A DNA stretch of 64,000 nt from a virus, in the IMG/VR virus record IMGVR_UViG_3300033233_000015, positions 1-64,000 of that record, one strand, 5' to 3'. Positions 1 through 8,126 of this stretch are shown here, piece by piece. Made by a program: the position numbers and the translations under genes. Under the pieces are notes generated by a model. The model had not been told where the DNA came from. It worked only from the letters and a program-made list of their open reading frames with translations, and searched no databases. Position 1 is the first letter of the stretch; each line of letters starts with the position of its first letter.

Positions 1-366
1 TACCTGCGGGATGAAGAGATTCGGAGCTGCAACGAGCATCGCGTACGGATTCACGGGTGCGTTCGACAAGGGCAAATACACAGCGAAGTGCACCACCCTC
101 ATCTTGCTCATCTGCCCGATGATCTCGCCGACGTGAACTTGTCGATCCTTCACTCCATGGAGCGGACCGTAATCGTAGGTCGTGCCATCGAACGCGTGGA
201 GACGAACCGTTCGCGTGAGCGCATCGTTGTACACGTGGCCCTCGTCGACCGCGACGACGGGTGCACCTTCGTCGGCGCAGATAGCGATCCACTTGCCATT
301 CCACTCGTCGGAGAAGCCGGGCACGGTCTCGGTGGAGGTCGTTGCGACGGGAAAAACGCGGAGCAC
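1..366 (-). CDS. Degenerate M23-like (LytM) peptidase domain protein, partial
   Basis: The frame is open from a GTG at 366 to the window edge, giving 122 residues with the C-terminus missing. The end of the visible part has the beta-sheet pattern of M23 domains: an AVDEGHVY strand, then GTTYDYG, GEIIGQMS and VVHFAVY in the places where lysostaphin-like enzymes have the Y.H, G..V..Gq.iG and H.HFev segments. The first metal-binding HxxxD is not visible, so the domain may be catalytically dead. It starts 9 nt after the DUF192 gene on the same strand, so the two are probably cotranscribed. The start codon is an inference because no clear ribosome site precedes it. Confidence 0.6.
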   Translation of the reverse strand, partial: MLRVFPVATTSTETVPGFSDEWNGKWIAICADEGAPVVAVDEGHVYNDALTRTVRLHAFDGTTYDYGPLHGVKDRQVHVGEIIGQMSKMRVVHFAVYLPLSNAPVNPYAMLVAAPNLFIPQV

Positions 367-375
367 TCGTCGAGC

Positions 376-744
376 TTACCCGAGTGGCGTAGCGATCTCG
401 ACTACGCGTTGCCCGACACGGATGTCGTACATGCGAACGAAGCCGGCGTTCACCTCGAGCGCGTAACGCGATGGTCGCTCGATGCGTCGGAGCATCATGT
501 CGTGCGGTTGCATGTTCTCGAGGATGCCAACGATGACGAAGTCCTTGTCTAGGAAGATGATGTCGAGCGGGATGTACGTCTCGTACATCCAGAATGCGCG
601 ATCGGTGTCCGAGTTGAACACGAAGAGCATCCCGTGGTTCCACGGTAGTGAGGATCGATGTGAGAGACCTTTCGCATGCTCAACTGGTGTGCGTGCGAGC
701 TCGGCGGTGATCTCGAACGCGTTGAGGAGAAGATGCACGATCAC
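376..744 (-). CDS. DUF192 family protein
   Basis: This 122-residue protein matches DUF192 throughout: AKGLSHR (24-30), a GMLFVF strand (38-43), FWMYETYIPLDIIFLD (51-66) and YALEVNAG (94-101). DUF192 proteins are small beta-rich proteins, often exported or surface associated, with no proven reaction. No signal peptide is obvious, only a short hydrophobic N-terminus. It overlaps the end of the upstream M15 peptidase gene by 4 nt, so it belongs to the same minus-strand unit of envelope-related genes. Confidence 0.85.
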   Translation of the reverse strand: MIVHLLLNAFEITAELARTPVEHAKGLSHRSSLPWNHGMLFVFNSDTDRAFWMYETYIPLDIIFLDKDFVIVGILENMQPHDMMLRRIERPSRYALEVNAGFVRMYDIRVGQRVVEIATPLG

Positions 745-1619
745 GAGAAGAGACTCGGATCGCCGAGGTACTCAAAATGCATCGTATCTCTCAAGCTTGA
801 ATCGCGACCGAGCCAGTAGAAACCGTATCGTTCGAAGGCGTGCACCCAGCACTCCGGCATCGCCATGCGTGAGTACGGGCCGGTGTCCGGCTGAGCACAA
901 ATCGGATCTTGTGCCCAGTGCCCGACGCATCCGCAACACGGGTTCAACGCCGGATCGATGTCGATCGCGATGCCGTAGACGTGATTGGAGACCTCGAAGT
1001 TGTGGTACGTGTTCGCCATGCGCAAGCCGGAGTACGCCTTGGGCTGGTACGGCGTCGCTGTGCAGTCTCTCTTGATGGCAGCTTCGACGCACTTGAGCGC
1101 GGGAATGATCCGACGGTTGAGCGTCACCGGAAGTCCGAAGAACGTGGTCTGCACCGCGTAGTACGAGGGCGGGTGTGCGTTGAGTGCCGAATCTCCAAAG
1201 CCGGGGAAGTACCCGTAGTTCTGTGTCCGGTAGTTCACGGCCTGCGTGAACATCGCTGGGTCCTTCAAGTAGTTCGCTCGGATGAGGAACGGTTGGGGAG
1301 ATTGCTCAGGACATCCAGCCAACGATGACGATGCAGCAGAAGCCTTCTTCGACGAGAAGAGTGCAAGGGCCACCGTCGCCAACGCAACACCACCGCCAAC
1401 AAGGAGTGCTGTCTTGGACGGTTTCGAGAGTGGGTTGCGTGCGAGCGCGAGATCAGGTTGGAGCTTGTAGCCTTCGTACTTGAGCGCATGCTCGACGCTG
1501 TAGCTGTGGTTGGCGTGGATGTACACCCACACCTCTTGCTCTGTGCCACGCAGCACAATCTTGCCGTCTCGCGACAGCACGTATCTGCCGGTCGGAGAAG
1601 AAATGTACGGGTAGCGCAT
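741..1619 (-). CDS. Membrane-anchored M15-family peptidase (D-Ala-D-Ala carboxypeptidase/VanY-like)
   Basis: The 292-residue protein ends in an M15 domain. SNHVYGIAIDID carries the zinc ligands His213 and Asp220, and MHFE near the C-terminus gives the third ligand His281 with Glu283. Members cut peptidoglycan peptides. A transmembrane helix lies at about 69-88, directly after an ARNPLSKP motif that recurs in other proteins of this window. The domain has several extra cysteines (CCGC, CWV). The start at 1619 was chosen because its ATG overlaps the upstream stop by 1 nt (TGATG); the frame is open further upstream but that part is Arg-rich antisense of the neighbour. Likely role: wall cleavage during entry or lysis. 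Confidence 0.8.
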   Translation of the reverse strand: MRYPYISSPTGRYVLSRDGKIVLRGTEQEVWVYIHANHSYSVEHALKYEGYKLQPDLALARNPLSKPSKTALLVGGGVALATVALALFSSKKASAASSSLAGCPEQSPQPFLIRANYLKDPAMFTQAVNYRTQNYGYFPGFGDSALNAHPPSYYAVQTTFFGLPVTLNRRIIPALKCVEAAIKRDCTATPYQPKAYSGLRMANTYHNFEVSNHVYGIAIDIDPALNPCCGCVGHWAQDPICAQPDTGPYSRMAMPECWVHAFERYGFYWLGRDSSLRDTMHFEYLGDPSLFS

Positions 1620-2587
1620 CACAACATCCTTGCTGCGATACCGACGGCCAGAAGACCGACGCCGGTGATGATCGCGGCCACGGCTGCTGCACGCGCGGAG
1701 TTTCGGCTCAAAGGATTGGGCGTAGCTTCGAGCCACTGCCGGCCTTCTGGTGTCAAAGCAAAGACGTTGACGAAGCCTCTGCCGATAGAGAGCACTTGAT
1801 GGCGAACGAACACGACGTAGCCGAACTTCTGTAGACGCATGATGGTTTGCTGCGCGCGTCGTCTCGTTGTGTCGGACACCTCGGTGCCGCGTTGTGCCGC
1901 CAACTGTTGTGCGAGGTCTGTTGTCGTGAACTCGCTCACAGGACCCATCATCTTGATGGCTTCACGCCACGCTTGCATCGTGCGTTCGAACTGCGGCATC
2001 ACTTGTACAACCGACGGAAGTGCTTCGAGCTCTACCCAGCGACGACCTTCTGCCGTCAACTTGAAGTACCCGCGCCGACCTTGGCCGAGTCCGCTCGGAC
2101 GCGTGGCGACGAATCGAATGTAGCCGCGACGCTCGAGGTCGCGCACAACACGTCCGGCTTGCATGACGCTCATCGAGAGCTTCTGTGCGAGCTGCTTCGT
2201 GGTGAAATGAGGTTTCTGCGAAAGCTCTCGAATCGCTCGATGCACTGCTTCGAGCTTGCCGCGAAGCATGCCCTTGAACTGCGACCTCAACCCGGATGGC
2301 AGAGCGAGCACTGTAGGTCCAGCAGGAAGAGCGAGCACAGGCTTGGGTGCAGGAAGTTGCGGCGCCATCCGCGAAGATCGCCAGATGTCCTCGATGATCT
2401 TCTTGCCGATGAGCACCGCTTGCGCTGGACCAGGCAGGTTGCAGATGATCTTGCCTTGAGCGTCAGGGTAGACGCGCGCGATCTCTCGCACGTCAAGACA
2501 CCAAGAGATGCGTTCGCGGTCAAACCAGATCGCGAACGGGACGTCCCGATGTTTGTAGTTGGCCAGCGTCCCCGGAACCGCAGACAT
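1619..2587 (-). CDS. Tandem winged-helix protein with C-terminal membrane anchor
   Basis: A 322-residue protein with two winged-helix-like units (about 110-175 and 205-285). Each has the pattern ttkqLAqkL, then a recognition-helix region, then RRGYIRFV or KFGYVVFV, and ends in a LTaEGRrWvE strand. The last 35 residues hold an NPLSRN motif followed by a hydrophobic helix (about 300-318) and a short basic tail. DNA binding combined with a C-terminal anchor is unusual. No homologue is recognised with certainty. It overlaps the M15 gene by 1 nt. Confidence 0.65.
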   Translation of the reverse strand: MSAVPGTLANYKHRDVPFAIWFDRERISWCLDVREIARVYPDAQGKIICNLPGPAQAVLIGKKIIEDIWRSSRMAPQLPAPKPVLALPAGPTVLALPSGLRSQFKGMLRGKLEAVHRAIRELSQKPHFTTKQLAQKLSMSVMQAGRVVRDLERRGYIRFVATRPSGLGQGRRGYFKLTAEGRRWVELEALPSVVQVMPQFERTMQAWREAIKMMGPVSEFTTTDLAQQLAAQRGTEVSDTTRRRAQQTIMRLQKFGYVVFVRHQVLSIGRGFVNVFALTPEGRQWLEATPNPLSRNSARAAAVAAIITGVGLLAVGIAARML

Positions 2588-2590
2588 GGA

Positions 2591-3514
2591 TCAACCAGGG
2601 AAGTAGCGTGCGATGACGTTCGCTGTCTTCACAGCCGGAACCATCGGCGCGTGGTTGTAGTACGCGTGGATGTCCTTTCGATACACGTCGAGCGCTCGAT
2701 TGGCTTTCGCATCCGTGAAGTTGTGGCGGTAGACGAGCGCATCGAAGACGTCGTCGAAGTAGTGACGACGGCCGTAGTAGCTGCGTCCGGCGCTTGAACG
2801 AGGATTCTTACTCGTGCCGAGCGCCGTCCTCACGAGTTCACCACCACTCGCGATGTTGAGTGCTTCGGTGATCTCATCGTCAGGCATATTCATGCTCTTG
2901 AGGAACGCGATCTTGCTTCCGATGGCACCTGGTGCGTCACGCAGAATGAAGACTGCACGCTCGATACGACCCTCGCGCGTCGTGGCTGGGTGCTTGTACT
3001 CCGGCTTCTGAAGACGCGGATTCGGATCTCCTCGATGGTGCTTGTCCATCCACCCGCGAGGATGGAATCGAGCGGGAGCTCCGCAGATGCCACAAATGCG
3101 TTGCTGGTTGGTACCTGGGCGCACCGTCTGTTGATAGACGTGCTGTCGGTACCGCGTGCACTCGACGTCGTACTCACCCGGAGGAACGAGTCCGCGAGGG
3201 TTCTCCGTCATCTTGCGCGGGTGATCGATGGTGTGGGTGTGAGGTGCCAGATCGTGAACGAACTCGAGATCGGCGCCGATGTGCCAGTTGCCGCGCTTTT
3301 GAAAGAGCTTGCTGACGTAGTACCCACCGCTCACGGGCCCCTGGTAGATGCGAAATGTTGGACCGCCGCCCGAGATGTACGTGAACCCTCTCGATTTTGC
3401 TTCTTGGATCGCAGCGTCGTACGAATCCCAATCGCGCACCATCGGGTTCTCCTGAAGACCCTCGTAAGGGTCTGCCCAACTACATCCCGAGCAGGTCCAC
3501 GGGTTCGCGTTCAT
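2591..3514 (-). CDS. Unknown protein with Cys pairs and a domain shared with the RadC-like protein
   Basis: A 307-residue protein of unknown function. Residues about 27-75 (DSYDAAIQEAKSRGFTYISG, later KRGNWHIGAD) resemble a stretch of the RadC-like protein at 58981-60123, which suggests a shared domain. A single CGICG zinc-ribbon-like pair lies near the middle. ENP and KNP dipeptide motifs occur three times. The start at 3514 gives an ATGA overlap with the upstream gene; the frame continues upstream only as an Arg-rich antisense of an acidic tract. Confidence 0.6.
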   Translation of the reverse strand: MNANPWTCSGCSWADPYEGLQENPMVRDWDSYDAAIQEAKSRGFTYISGGGPTFRIYQGPVSGGYYVSKLFQKRGNWHIGADLEFVHDLAPHTHTIDHPRKMTENPRGLVPPGEYDVECTRYRQHVYQQTVRPGTNQQRICGICGAPARFHPRGWMDKHHRGDPNPRLQKPEYKHPATTREGRIERAVFILRDAPGAIGSKIAFLKSMNMPDDEITEALNIASGGELVRTALGTSKNPRSSAGRSYYGRRHYFDDVFDALVYRHNFTDAKANRALDVYRKDIHAYYNHAPMVPAVKTANVIARYFPG

Positions 3515-3804
3515 TCGCACGCCTCTTCTTCCTCTTCGTCCTCCTCGTCTTCGAACTCTTCTTCCTCGTCTTCGTATTCTTCTTCCTCGGGCGCAGAGCA
3601 TGGACCGACCTCGGCGCACTCGATCTCGAGATCGTAGCGATCCTCGGCCATGCCCGCGATCTCTTCCATGCAGCCGAGCATGTCCGAGACGTAGATCTGA
3701 ACCTGATGCGGGTTGTTGGCGGTGAGGGCCTTGTTCAAGCCCACCAAGTCCTCACGGACACGCCGCATGAACGCACGAATTTCGCCCTTGGTCGGCTTGC
3801 TCAT
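3511..3804 (-). CDS. Small protein with acidic C-terminal tail
   Basis: A 97-residue protein. The first 65 residues look helical, and the last 30 are almost all Glu and Asp, a tail like those of DNA-mimic or chaperone-like proteins. The function is unknown. The ATG at 3804 lies 8 nt behind a TAGGAT box, so it may be the leaderless first gene of the unit running down to position 1. Confidence 0.65.
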   Translation of the reverse strand: MSKPTKGEIRAFMRRVREDLVGLNKALTANNPHQVQIYVSDMLGCMEEIAGMAEDRYDLEIECAEVGPCSAPEEEEYEDEEEEFEDEEDEEEEEACE

Positions 3805-3812
3805 CGTGAACC

Positions 3813-3818
3813 ATCCTA
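3813..3818 (-). promoter_or_regulatory. Candidate -10 box of a leaderless promoter
   Basis: TAGGAT on the minus strand lies 8 nt before the ATG at 3804, with CTGACG (four of six matches to TTGACA) 17 nt further upstream at 3836-3841. The spacing would put the transcript start at or next to the ATG. Other starts in the window show the same layout. Confidence 0.45.
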
Positions 3819-3842
3819 CCCCTGTTTGAATCGAGCGTCAGC

Positions 3843-4877
3843 CTACGTAAACTCGACGAAACCCGCGCGATCCACGATGTAGAACCGACCGCCTTTTTGG
3901 ACGATGTCTCCGACGCTCATGCTTGTGTGCTGAAGCCCGCGTGACGAGATGAAACCACGAGCCTCGCCGTGAGGGCTCCAGTTCTCACCCTGCATCATGC
4001 CAAAAATGGCTTCGAGATACGTTTCGGCGACTCGACCGATGCACACATGTGTCTTCTCGAGTGCTGCCGGGTCCGGCATCAGGTTCTTCTTCTTGAGCCA
4101 CTCGACGCCCATGTTGCCGTCGCCAAAGAACTCAGTACGCGCATACCAGATGCGCGTCGAACCAAGTGCGTAGGCGCCGACAGGTGTAGTTGCCCCGAAT
4201 TGAGTTTGGCCGTGGCCAGCCCACGCAGAACTCACGATCCTTTGAAGCTCTCCGTCTGCGCAGTCAGGAACTAGCCGCAAGACACCACCTTTCCCACGAA
4301 TCACGCGACGTGGGTTGGGTGAACGTCCTGGAAAGTCGGGCGGCGGCGCGTACTCCTGTTCGTGAATCAACCGTTGGCGTTCGTGCTTCGCGATCTGAAG
4401 TGCAAGCTCTTCGCGGATGGCCAGCGGGATGTACTGCTGAACGACGTCCTGCGCCGGCGACTGGCGATAGAACGTCGAGAGTGGCTTCCCCAAGATGAGC
4501 TCGTGCACGTACATTGCTGCGCCAAGATTCACCCACTCGATCCACAAATACGGCGCGAGGCGTGCGTCGTACGCGCGAGGATCAGCGAGGACGCGCTTCT
4601 TCAGATCGTAGAGCTCGCGGGTGTTGTCGATGTAGATCCAGAGATCATCGATCGCGTGCTCCTTGTCCCCGCCCCACCAATCCGACGGGTTCCGCGCCAT
4701 CCGGTACTCAGCAGGGAAGCTCCGGTAGCAGCCCTCGCAGACCGGCCCGATGTAAAGAATGCGGAAGTCGTCGAGCGCGTCGTTCGGACACGGTTTCCAT
4801 GCACGCGTATCGAGCGTGTCGCGCGAGCCGTCCGCGTGCGGCATCTTGCAAACAAGGCTCTCACAGTTGCAGCGCAT
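3843..4877 (-). CDS. Unknown 344-residue protein with N-terminal cysteine cluster
   Basis: The protein starts with a Cys-rich stretch (CNCESLVC, then CPN and CEGCY) that could bind zinc. The middle is helical, and the C-terminus looks like a small SH3-like barrel (VGDIVQKGGRFYIVD). It contains ARNPSDW and SPNPRRV motifs of the recurring NP type. The family is not recognised. Its ATG directly abuts the conserved 20-bp leader element at 4878-4897. Confidence 0.6.
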   Translation of the reverse strand: MRCNCESLVCKMPHADGSRDTLDTRAWKPCPNDALDDFRILYIGPVCEGCYRSFPAEYRMARNPSDWWGGDKEHAIDDLWIYIDNTRELYDLKKRVLADPRAYDARLAPYLWIEWVNLGAAMYVHELILGKPLSTFYRQSPAQDVVQQYIPLAIREELALQIAKHERQRLIHEQEYAPPPDFPGRSPNPRRVIRGKGGVLRLVPDCADGELQRIVSSAWAGHGQTQFGATTPVGAYALGSTRIWYARTEFFGDGNMGVEWLKKKNLMPDPAALEKTHVCIGRVAETYLEAIFGMMQGENWSPHGEARGFISSRGLQHTSMSVGDIVQKGGRFYIVDRAGFVEFT

Positions 4878-4897
4878 CCTTCGTGGCTCCCTTGTCG
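4878..4897 (-). promoter_or_regulatory. Conserved leader element, copy A
   Basis: The minus-strand sequence CGACAAGGGAGCCACGAAGG touches the ATG at 4877. It contains a ribosome-site-like AAGGGAG but is conserved well beyond that. Other copies are at 7478-7497, 15556-15575 and 16684-16700. Confidence 0.65.
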
Positions 4898-4929
4898 GTC
4901 ACGACCAGTGTACGCTAACCCACACGCCG

Positions 4930-5712
4930 ATGAACCCGTTCCTTCCTTCGTGGATCTTCCAACAGCAGTACAAAGAAAGGGAAGCAGCACGCAAGCGAAT
5001 GCTTGCGACGCCGTCGGAGCCGTGGACACCGGACATCAAGTGGAAGCCGGTCTTGCACATCCAGGTCGAGAGCTACCGCTGGTTCGTGCGTGATCTTTTC
5101 CCCGAAGCCACTGAGGTGCTGCCGGGTGAAGATTTCGCTCGTCATAAGTGCATGGTGCTCTCGCCGTCCGGTCGCTTCTGCTACGCGAAGAAGATCCTGC
5201 CTCCGAACGGCATGCTCGCAACGTTGTCGGGTCGCAAGCATGGGCACGTATTCTTCGACGCACCGGTGATGATCCCGATGCTCTTCGAACGCAAGCAATC
5301 AGGAGAACGGTTCTACGATTTCCCGGAAGAGCCGTGGATGAGCCTCACACCGATGGAGCTCTTCTCGCTTCGTCCCGGCACGAAGCTGACGAAGGGCCAC
5401 ACGGTTATCGCTGGGCTCGGGCTCGGTCACCAGCTCATCGAAGTCAGCCATCGCCCAACTGTTCGCGCGATCACGCTCGTCGAGAAAAATCCTGAGCTTG
5501 TGAGTTGGCTTCTTCCGCGAATCCGAACGCACATGGACCCGCGTGTGCCGCTTCGTGTGATCGTAGGAAGCGCTTACGACATCGTGCCGCAGCTCACCGC
5601 TGACGTTGCACTCATCGACATCTTCCCGCGCTACGGTGGCAACCGAGAGACCTGGCGTTACAAGACGCGCGGATGTCCCGCCATCGGCCGAGTTTGGGTG
5701 TGGGGTGGGTGA
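4930..5712 (+). CDS. Class I SAM-dependent methyltransferase-like protein (spermidine synthase-like fold)
   Basis: A 260-residue protein. Its C-terminal half has the Rossmann pattern of SAM-dependent methyltransferases and polyamine synthases: TVIAGLGLGHQLIEV (158-172, motif I), then ITLVEKNPE (181-189, acidic residue closing strand 2) and VALIDIF (226-232, motif IV). The N-terminal half is not recognised. The substrate cannot be inferred. It is transcribed away from the 3843-4877 gene; a TACGCT box lies 13 nt before the ATG. The C-terminus is Gly- and Trp-rich (WVWGG) and may be slightly short for the fold. Confidence 0.6.
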   Translation: MNPFLPSWIFQQQYKEREAARKRMLATPSEPWTPDIKWKPVLHIQVESYRWFVRDLFPEATEVLPGEDFARHKCMVLSPSGRFCYAKKILPPNGMLATLSGRKHGHVFFDAPVMIPMLFERKQSGERFYDFPEEPWMSLTPMELFSLRPGTKLTKGHTVIAGLGLGHQLIEVSHRPTVRAITLVEKNPELVSWLLPRIRTHMDPRVPLRVIVGSAYDIVPQLTADVALIDIFPRYGGNRETWRYKTRGCPAIGRVWVWGG

Positions 5713-5734
5713 GGACAGCAGGGCCGTGACCAGG

Positions 5735-5740
5735 TAGAGT
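5735..5740 (+). promoter_or_regulatory. Candidate -10 box (TAGAGT) of a leaderless promoter
   Basis: TAGAGT ends 7 nt before the ATG at 5748 and no Shine-Dalgarno sequence is visible. This matches the spacing of the other TAnnnT boxes in the window. Confidence 0.4.
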
Positions 5741-5747
5741 CGTTCGT

Positions 5748-7472
5748 ATGGTCGGTCCGCATACCTATCGCGTGCAGCCAGGGGATACTCCGACGCGCAT
5801 CGCGATCCAGTTCACGCGCTGCCCGAAGTGCGCACGCGATCTCGTGCTCGTGAACCCGCAGAAGCGACATGTCATGCTGCCGAACGGCTTTCTCACGTTC
5901 ACCGATCTTCGGGTCGGTGAGGAATTGAGGCTGCCGAACAAGTGGTTCGACGGCACGAACAAGCTCGAAGACAAGAGCGCGTGGCCGTGGCCGCCAGGCT
6001 GGGACGAACATTGGATCGATCAGCCGTTGGTTGGTCTTGGAGACGTCGCCTCCGATCTCGCTGCTTCACCGGAGTGGGCTGACATCCTGAAACAGCTCAA
6101 GGCGGAAGGTGTTGATCCTGCGACTCCTGCTGGAAAACTCATCGTCGACACAGCGCAACAGACCTTCGTCACGCAGTTCACCAGCCTGACTTCCAACTCG
6201 CTCGGCGTGGATATCGGAACAGCTAAAGTTGCTGCGAAGCAATTCGTTCTCGCCGGACAGACCATTGCTGGAGCAGTGACGAACATCAACGGCATCATCG
6301 AAGCGTCGAAGAGCGGTGTACCTCCGCAACAAGTTGCTCTGATGTTCACAGGAACGCTCATCGGACTCGCAGCAGCCGGAGGTTTGATCGTGCCCGGTGT
6401 CGGCGCTGCGATCATGCTTGGCGTCGGGTTCCTGCTCAAGGCGTTGCCTTGGGGCGATAAGCCAGCAGGCACACTCATCTGCGGGACAGATGAGAACGGG
6501 ATGCACGTCGTCGATCCGAAATTCGTCATCGGATGTGTCGCAGTAACAGGCTGCGACGGCCAGCACCCTACGCCTTGTCAGATTCAACCTGGCAGCTCAC
6601 TGTGGCGACATTTTCCGGTTCCGAGTTCTGACCCAAATTCCCCCGATGCCGGTTGGTTTGAACCCTTCGGTGCACCATCGGTGTTCTGGCCACCCGCCGC
6701 TCCAATTTATTGGTCTGCGTGGACGAACAAATCTGTGTTTGCGCGTCCGATCGATGTCGCGTTTCCAGAGTACCGACAGCTCGAGTGCGAGCTTGCAAAC
6801 TCGTACGCGTTGCCGGGCATCTCGCTCAAAGACATCGGCTTTCTTCGAGGCGCAGCCGTCATCGCGTTCCTGTCGGCGTTCTTCGCCGCGTGGAGAATGA
6901 ACAAAGAGTACGCGCTCAACGGCCTCAAACCGCGAGAAGACTGGGAAGTTCTTCTTCACACGTTGCGTGTGTGGAATCGAGCACACGAGCCTGGTGACGG
7001 ATTCGATTTCGAGCAGTCAACATCAACGCCGATCGGAGCAACATCCCGTGACGATTGTACGTACGTGCAGAGCACGTACGCGTCGATGCTCGTCAACAAA
7101 GCTGTGGGCGGTGCTAGCGGTACGGCTTACCAAGACGATGTCGTAGGTGGAAAGCTGCATCTCAACACGGGGAATCAAAAGACGACGAAGTTCATCGTCC
7201 CTCCAGGTCCGACCCTCGCACGCTCGCGTATCGATCTTGTTGCAGCACAAAGCGCGTCAACGTCGATGAGCACGACGAGCAAAGTGCTCATCGGTACCGC
7301 CATCGCAGTCGGACTCGGCGCACTCTCGCTCGAAGCGTACGCGCGCATGCACCACATGACCTTCGGTCAGAGCGCGAAGCATGTCTGGTCAGGTGTCACG
7401 AGCAAGTTCCACCGCACTCCTCGCATGGGTGGGCGTCCAATGCGTGCGCTTCCGCGTTCGCGTCGTCGGTAG
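5748..7472 (+). CDS. Multi-domain membrane protein with N-terminal LysM-like CPKC domain
   Basis: A 574-residue protein. Residues about 5-65 form a LysM-like module (YRVQPGDTP..IAIQF, then VNPQK and GEELRLPNKW) with a CPKC insert in the helix region. Close paralogues are at 13361-13636 and 62828-63385. LysM modules bind N-acetylglucosamine polymers; the CPKC pair could bind metal or be redox active. A Gly/Ala-rich hydrophobic segment lies at about 205-240, a second at about 365-382 and a third at about 512-530, and the tail is strongly basic. A virion or envelope-spanning role is likely but not proven. Confidence 0.65.
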   Translation: MVGPHTYRVQPGDTPTRIAIQFTRCPKCARDLVLVNPQKRHVMLPNGFLTFTDLRVGEELRLPNKWFDGTNKLEDKSAWPWPPGWDEHWIDQPLVGLGDVASDLAASPEWADILKQLKAEGVDPATPAGKLIVDTAQQTFVTQFTSLTSNSLGVDIGTAKVAAKQFVLAGQTIAGAVTNINGIIEASKSGVPPQQVALMFTGTLIGLAAAGGLIVPGVGAAIMLGVGFLLKALPWGDKPAGTLICGTDENGMHVVDPKFVIGCVAVTGCDGQHPTPCQIQPGSSLWRHFPVPSSDPNSPDAGWFEPFGAPSVFWPPAAPIYWSAWTNKSVFARPIDVAFPEYRQLECELANSYALPGISLKDIGFLRGAAVIAFLSAFFAAWRMNKEYALNGLKPREDWEVLLHTLRVWNRAHEPGDGFDFEQSTSTPIGATSRDDCTYVQSTYASMLVNKAVGGASGTAYQDDVVGGKLHLNTGNQKTTKFIVPPGPTLARSRIDLVAAQSASTSMSTTSKVLIGTAIAVGLGALSLEAYARMHHMTFGQSAKHVWSGVTSKFHRTPRMGGRPMRALPRSRRR

Positions 7473-7477
7473 CGGAC

Positions 7478-7497
7478 CGACAAGGGAGCCACGAAGG
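7478..7497 (+). promoter_or_regulatory. Conserved leader element, copy B
   Basis: The same 20-mer as copy A (CGACAAGGGAGCCACGAAGG); its last G is the first base of the GTG start at 7497. The AAGGGAG core sits about 8 nt before the start codon, a good ribosome-site distance. Confidence 0.65.
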
Positions 7498-8126
7498 TGA
7501 ACGTTGTTCCGCTCTTCAGGAACCCGAAGCGTGACCCTTTCAAGGTGCTCGAGGCGCTGGCGCGCGTTTCGTGGGACGTCTTCAGTCAGTGCTACAAGCC
7601 GGACTGCTGCATCGCTGCGACCAAAGTAGGGATCGAAGCGCTCAAACCGTTCGGGATCGCAGGCAGACCGATGCCGACACGCACGATGGCAGCCAACGCG
7701 GCGTACTGGCTCTACGTGGAAGGCAAGGTTCCTGAACCCGACTCGACTGCACGCGTCCTCATTATCGATGACACGTGCGACGACGGTACGGGGTACCCGG
7801 GCCACCTCGTCATCGTCGGCAAGGTGAAGGGCATCCCATTTCTCTTGGATCTGTCGGCTGTGCAGCTCGATCGACCTCACAAGGAGATCCACGTCCCGCC
7901 CGAAGGACTCCTCATCTTTTTGCCGCCGACGTTCGAGTTCAAGGGCACGTGGGCTGTTCCCGTCATCAATCCCCGAGGCGGTGCGATCCTCTACGCTCCT
8001 CATCCGAACCCACCGGATTACACGACGGCGTCGGACTGGTATCTTCGAACACCGTGGCACCACGCGACTTTTACGCGAATGCGTGATGAGCTGATCGAAG
8101 CCACGCGACAGGAGCTCGGTGAGTAA
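7497..8126 (+). CDS. Putative transglutaminase-like (papain-fold) protein
   Basis: A 209-residue protein. The order Cys (CCIAATKVG, about 37-45), a GYPGHLVIVG strand with His (about 100) and a FLLDLSA strand with Asp (about 116) suits the Cys-His-Asp triad of transglutaminase-like folds. The later AVQLDRPHKEI segment is also seen in such bacterial proteins. The assignment is from pattern memory and is not certain. It precedes the GHKL ATPase gene and overlaps it by 8 nt, so the two are probably translated together. Its start is set by the conserved leader element. Confidence 0.45.
   Translation: MNVVPLFRNPKRDPFKVLEALARVSWDVFSQCYKPDCCIAATKVGIEALKPFGIAGRPMPTRTMAANAAYWLYVEGKVPEPDSTARVLIIDDTCDDGTGYPGHLVIVGKVKGIPFLLDLSAVQLDRPHKEIHVPPEGLLIFLPPTFEFKGTWAVPVINPRGGAILYAPHPNPPDYTTASDWYLRTPWHHATFTRMRDELIEATRQELGE

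Noticed and set aside
60-80. Fifth copy of the CGACAAGGG leader element
   Set aside because: Only nine bases match and it lies inside a coding frame.
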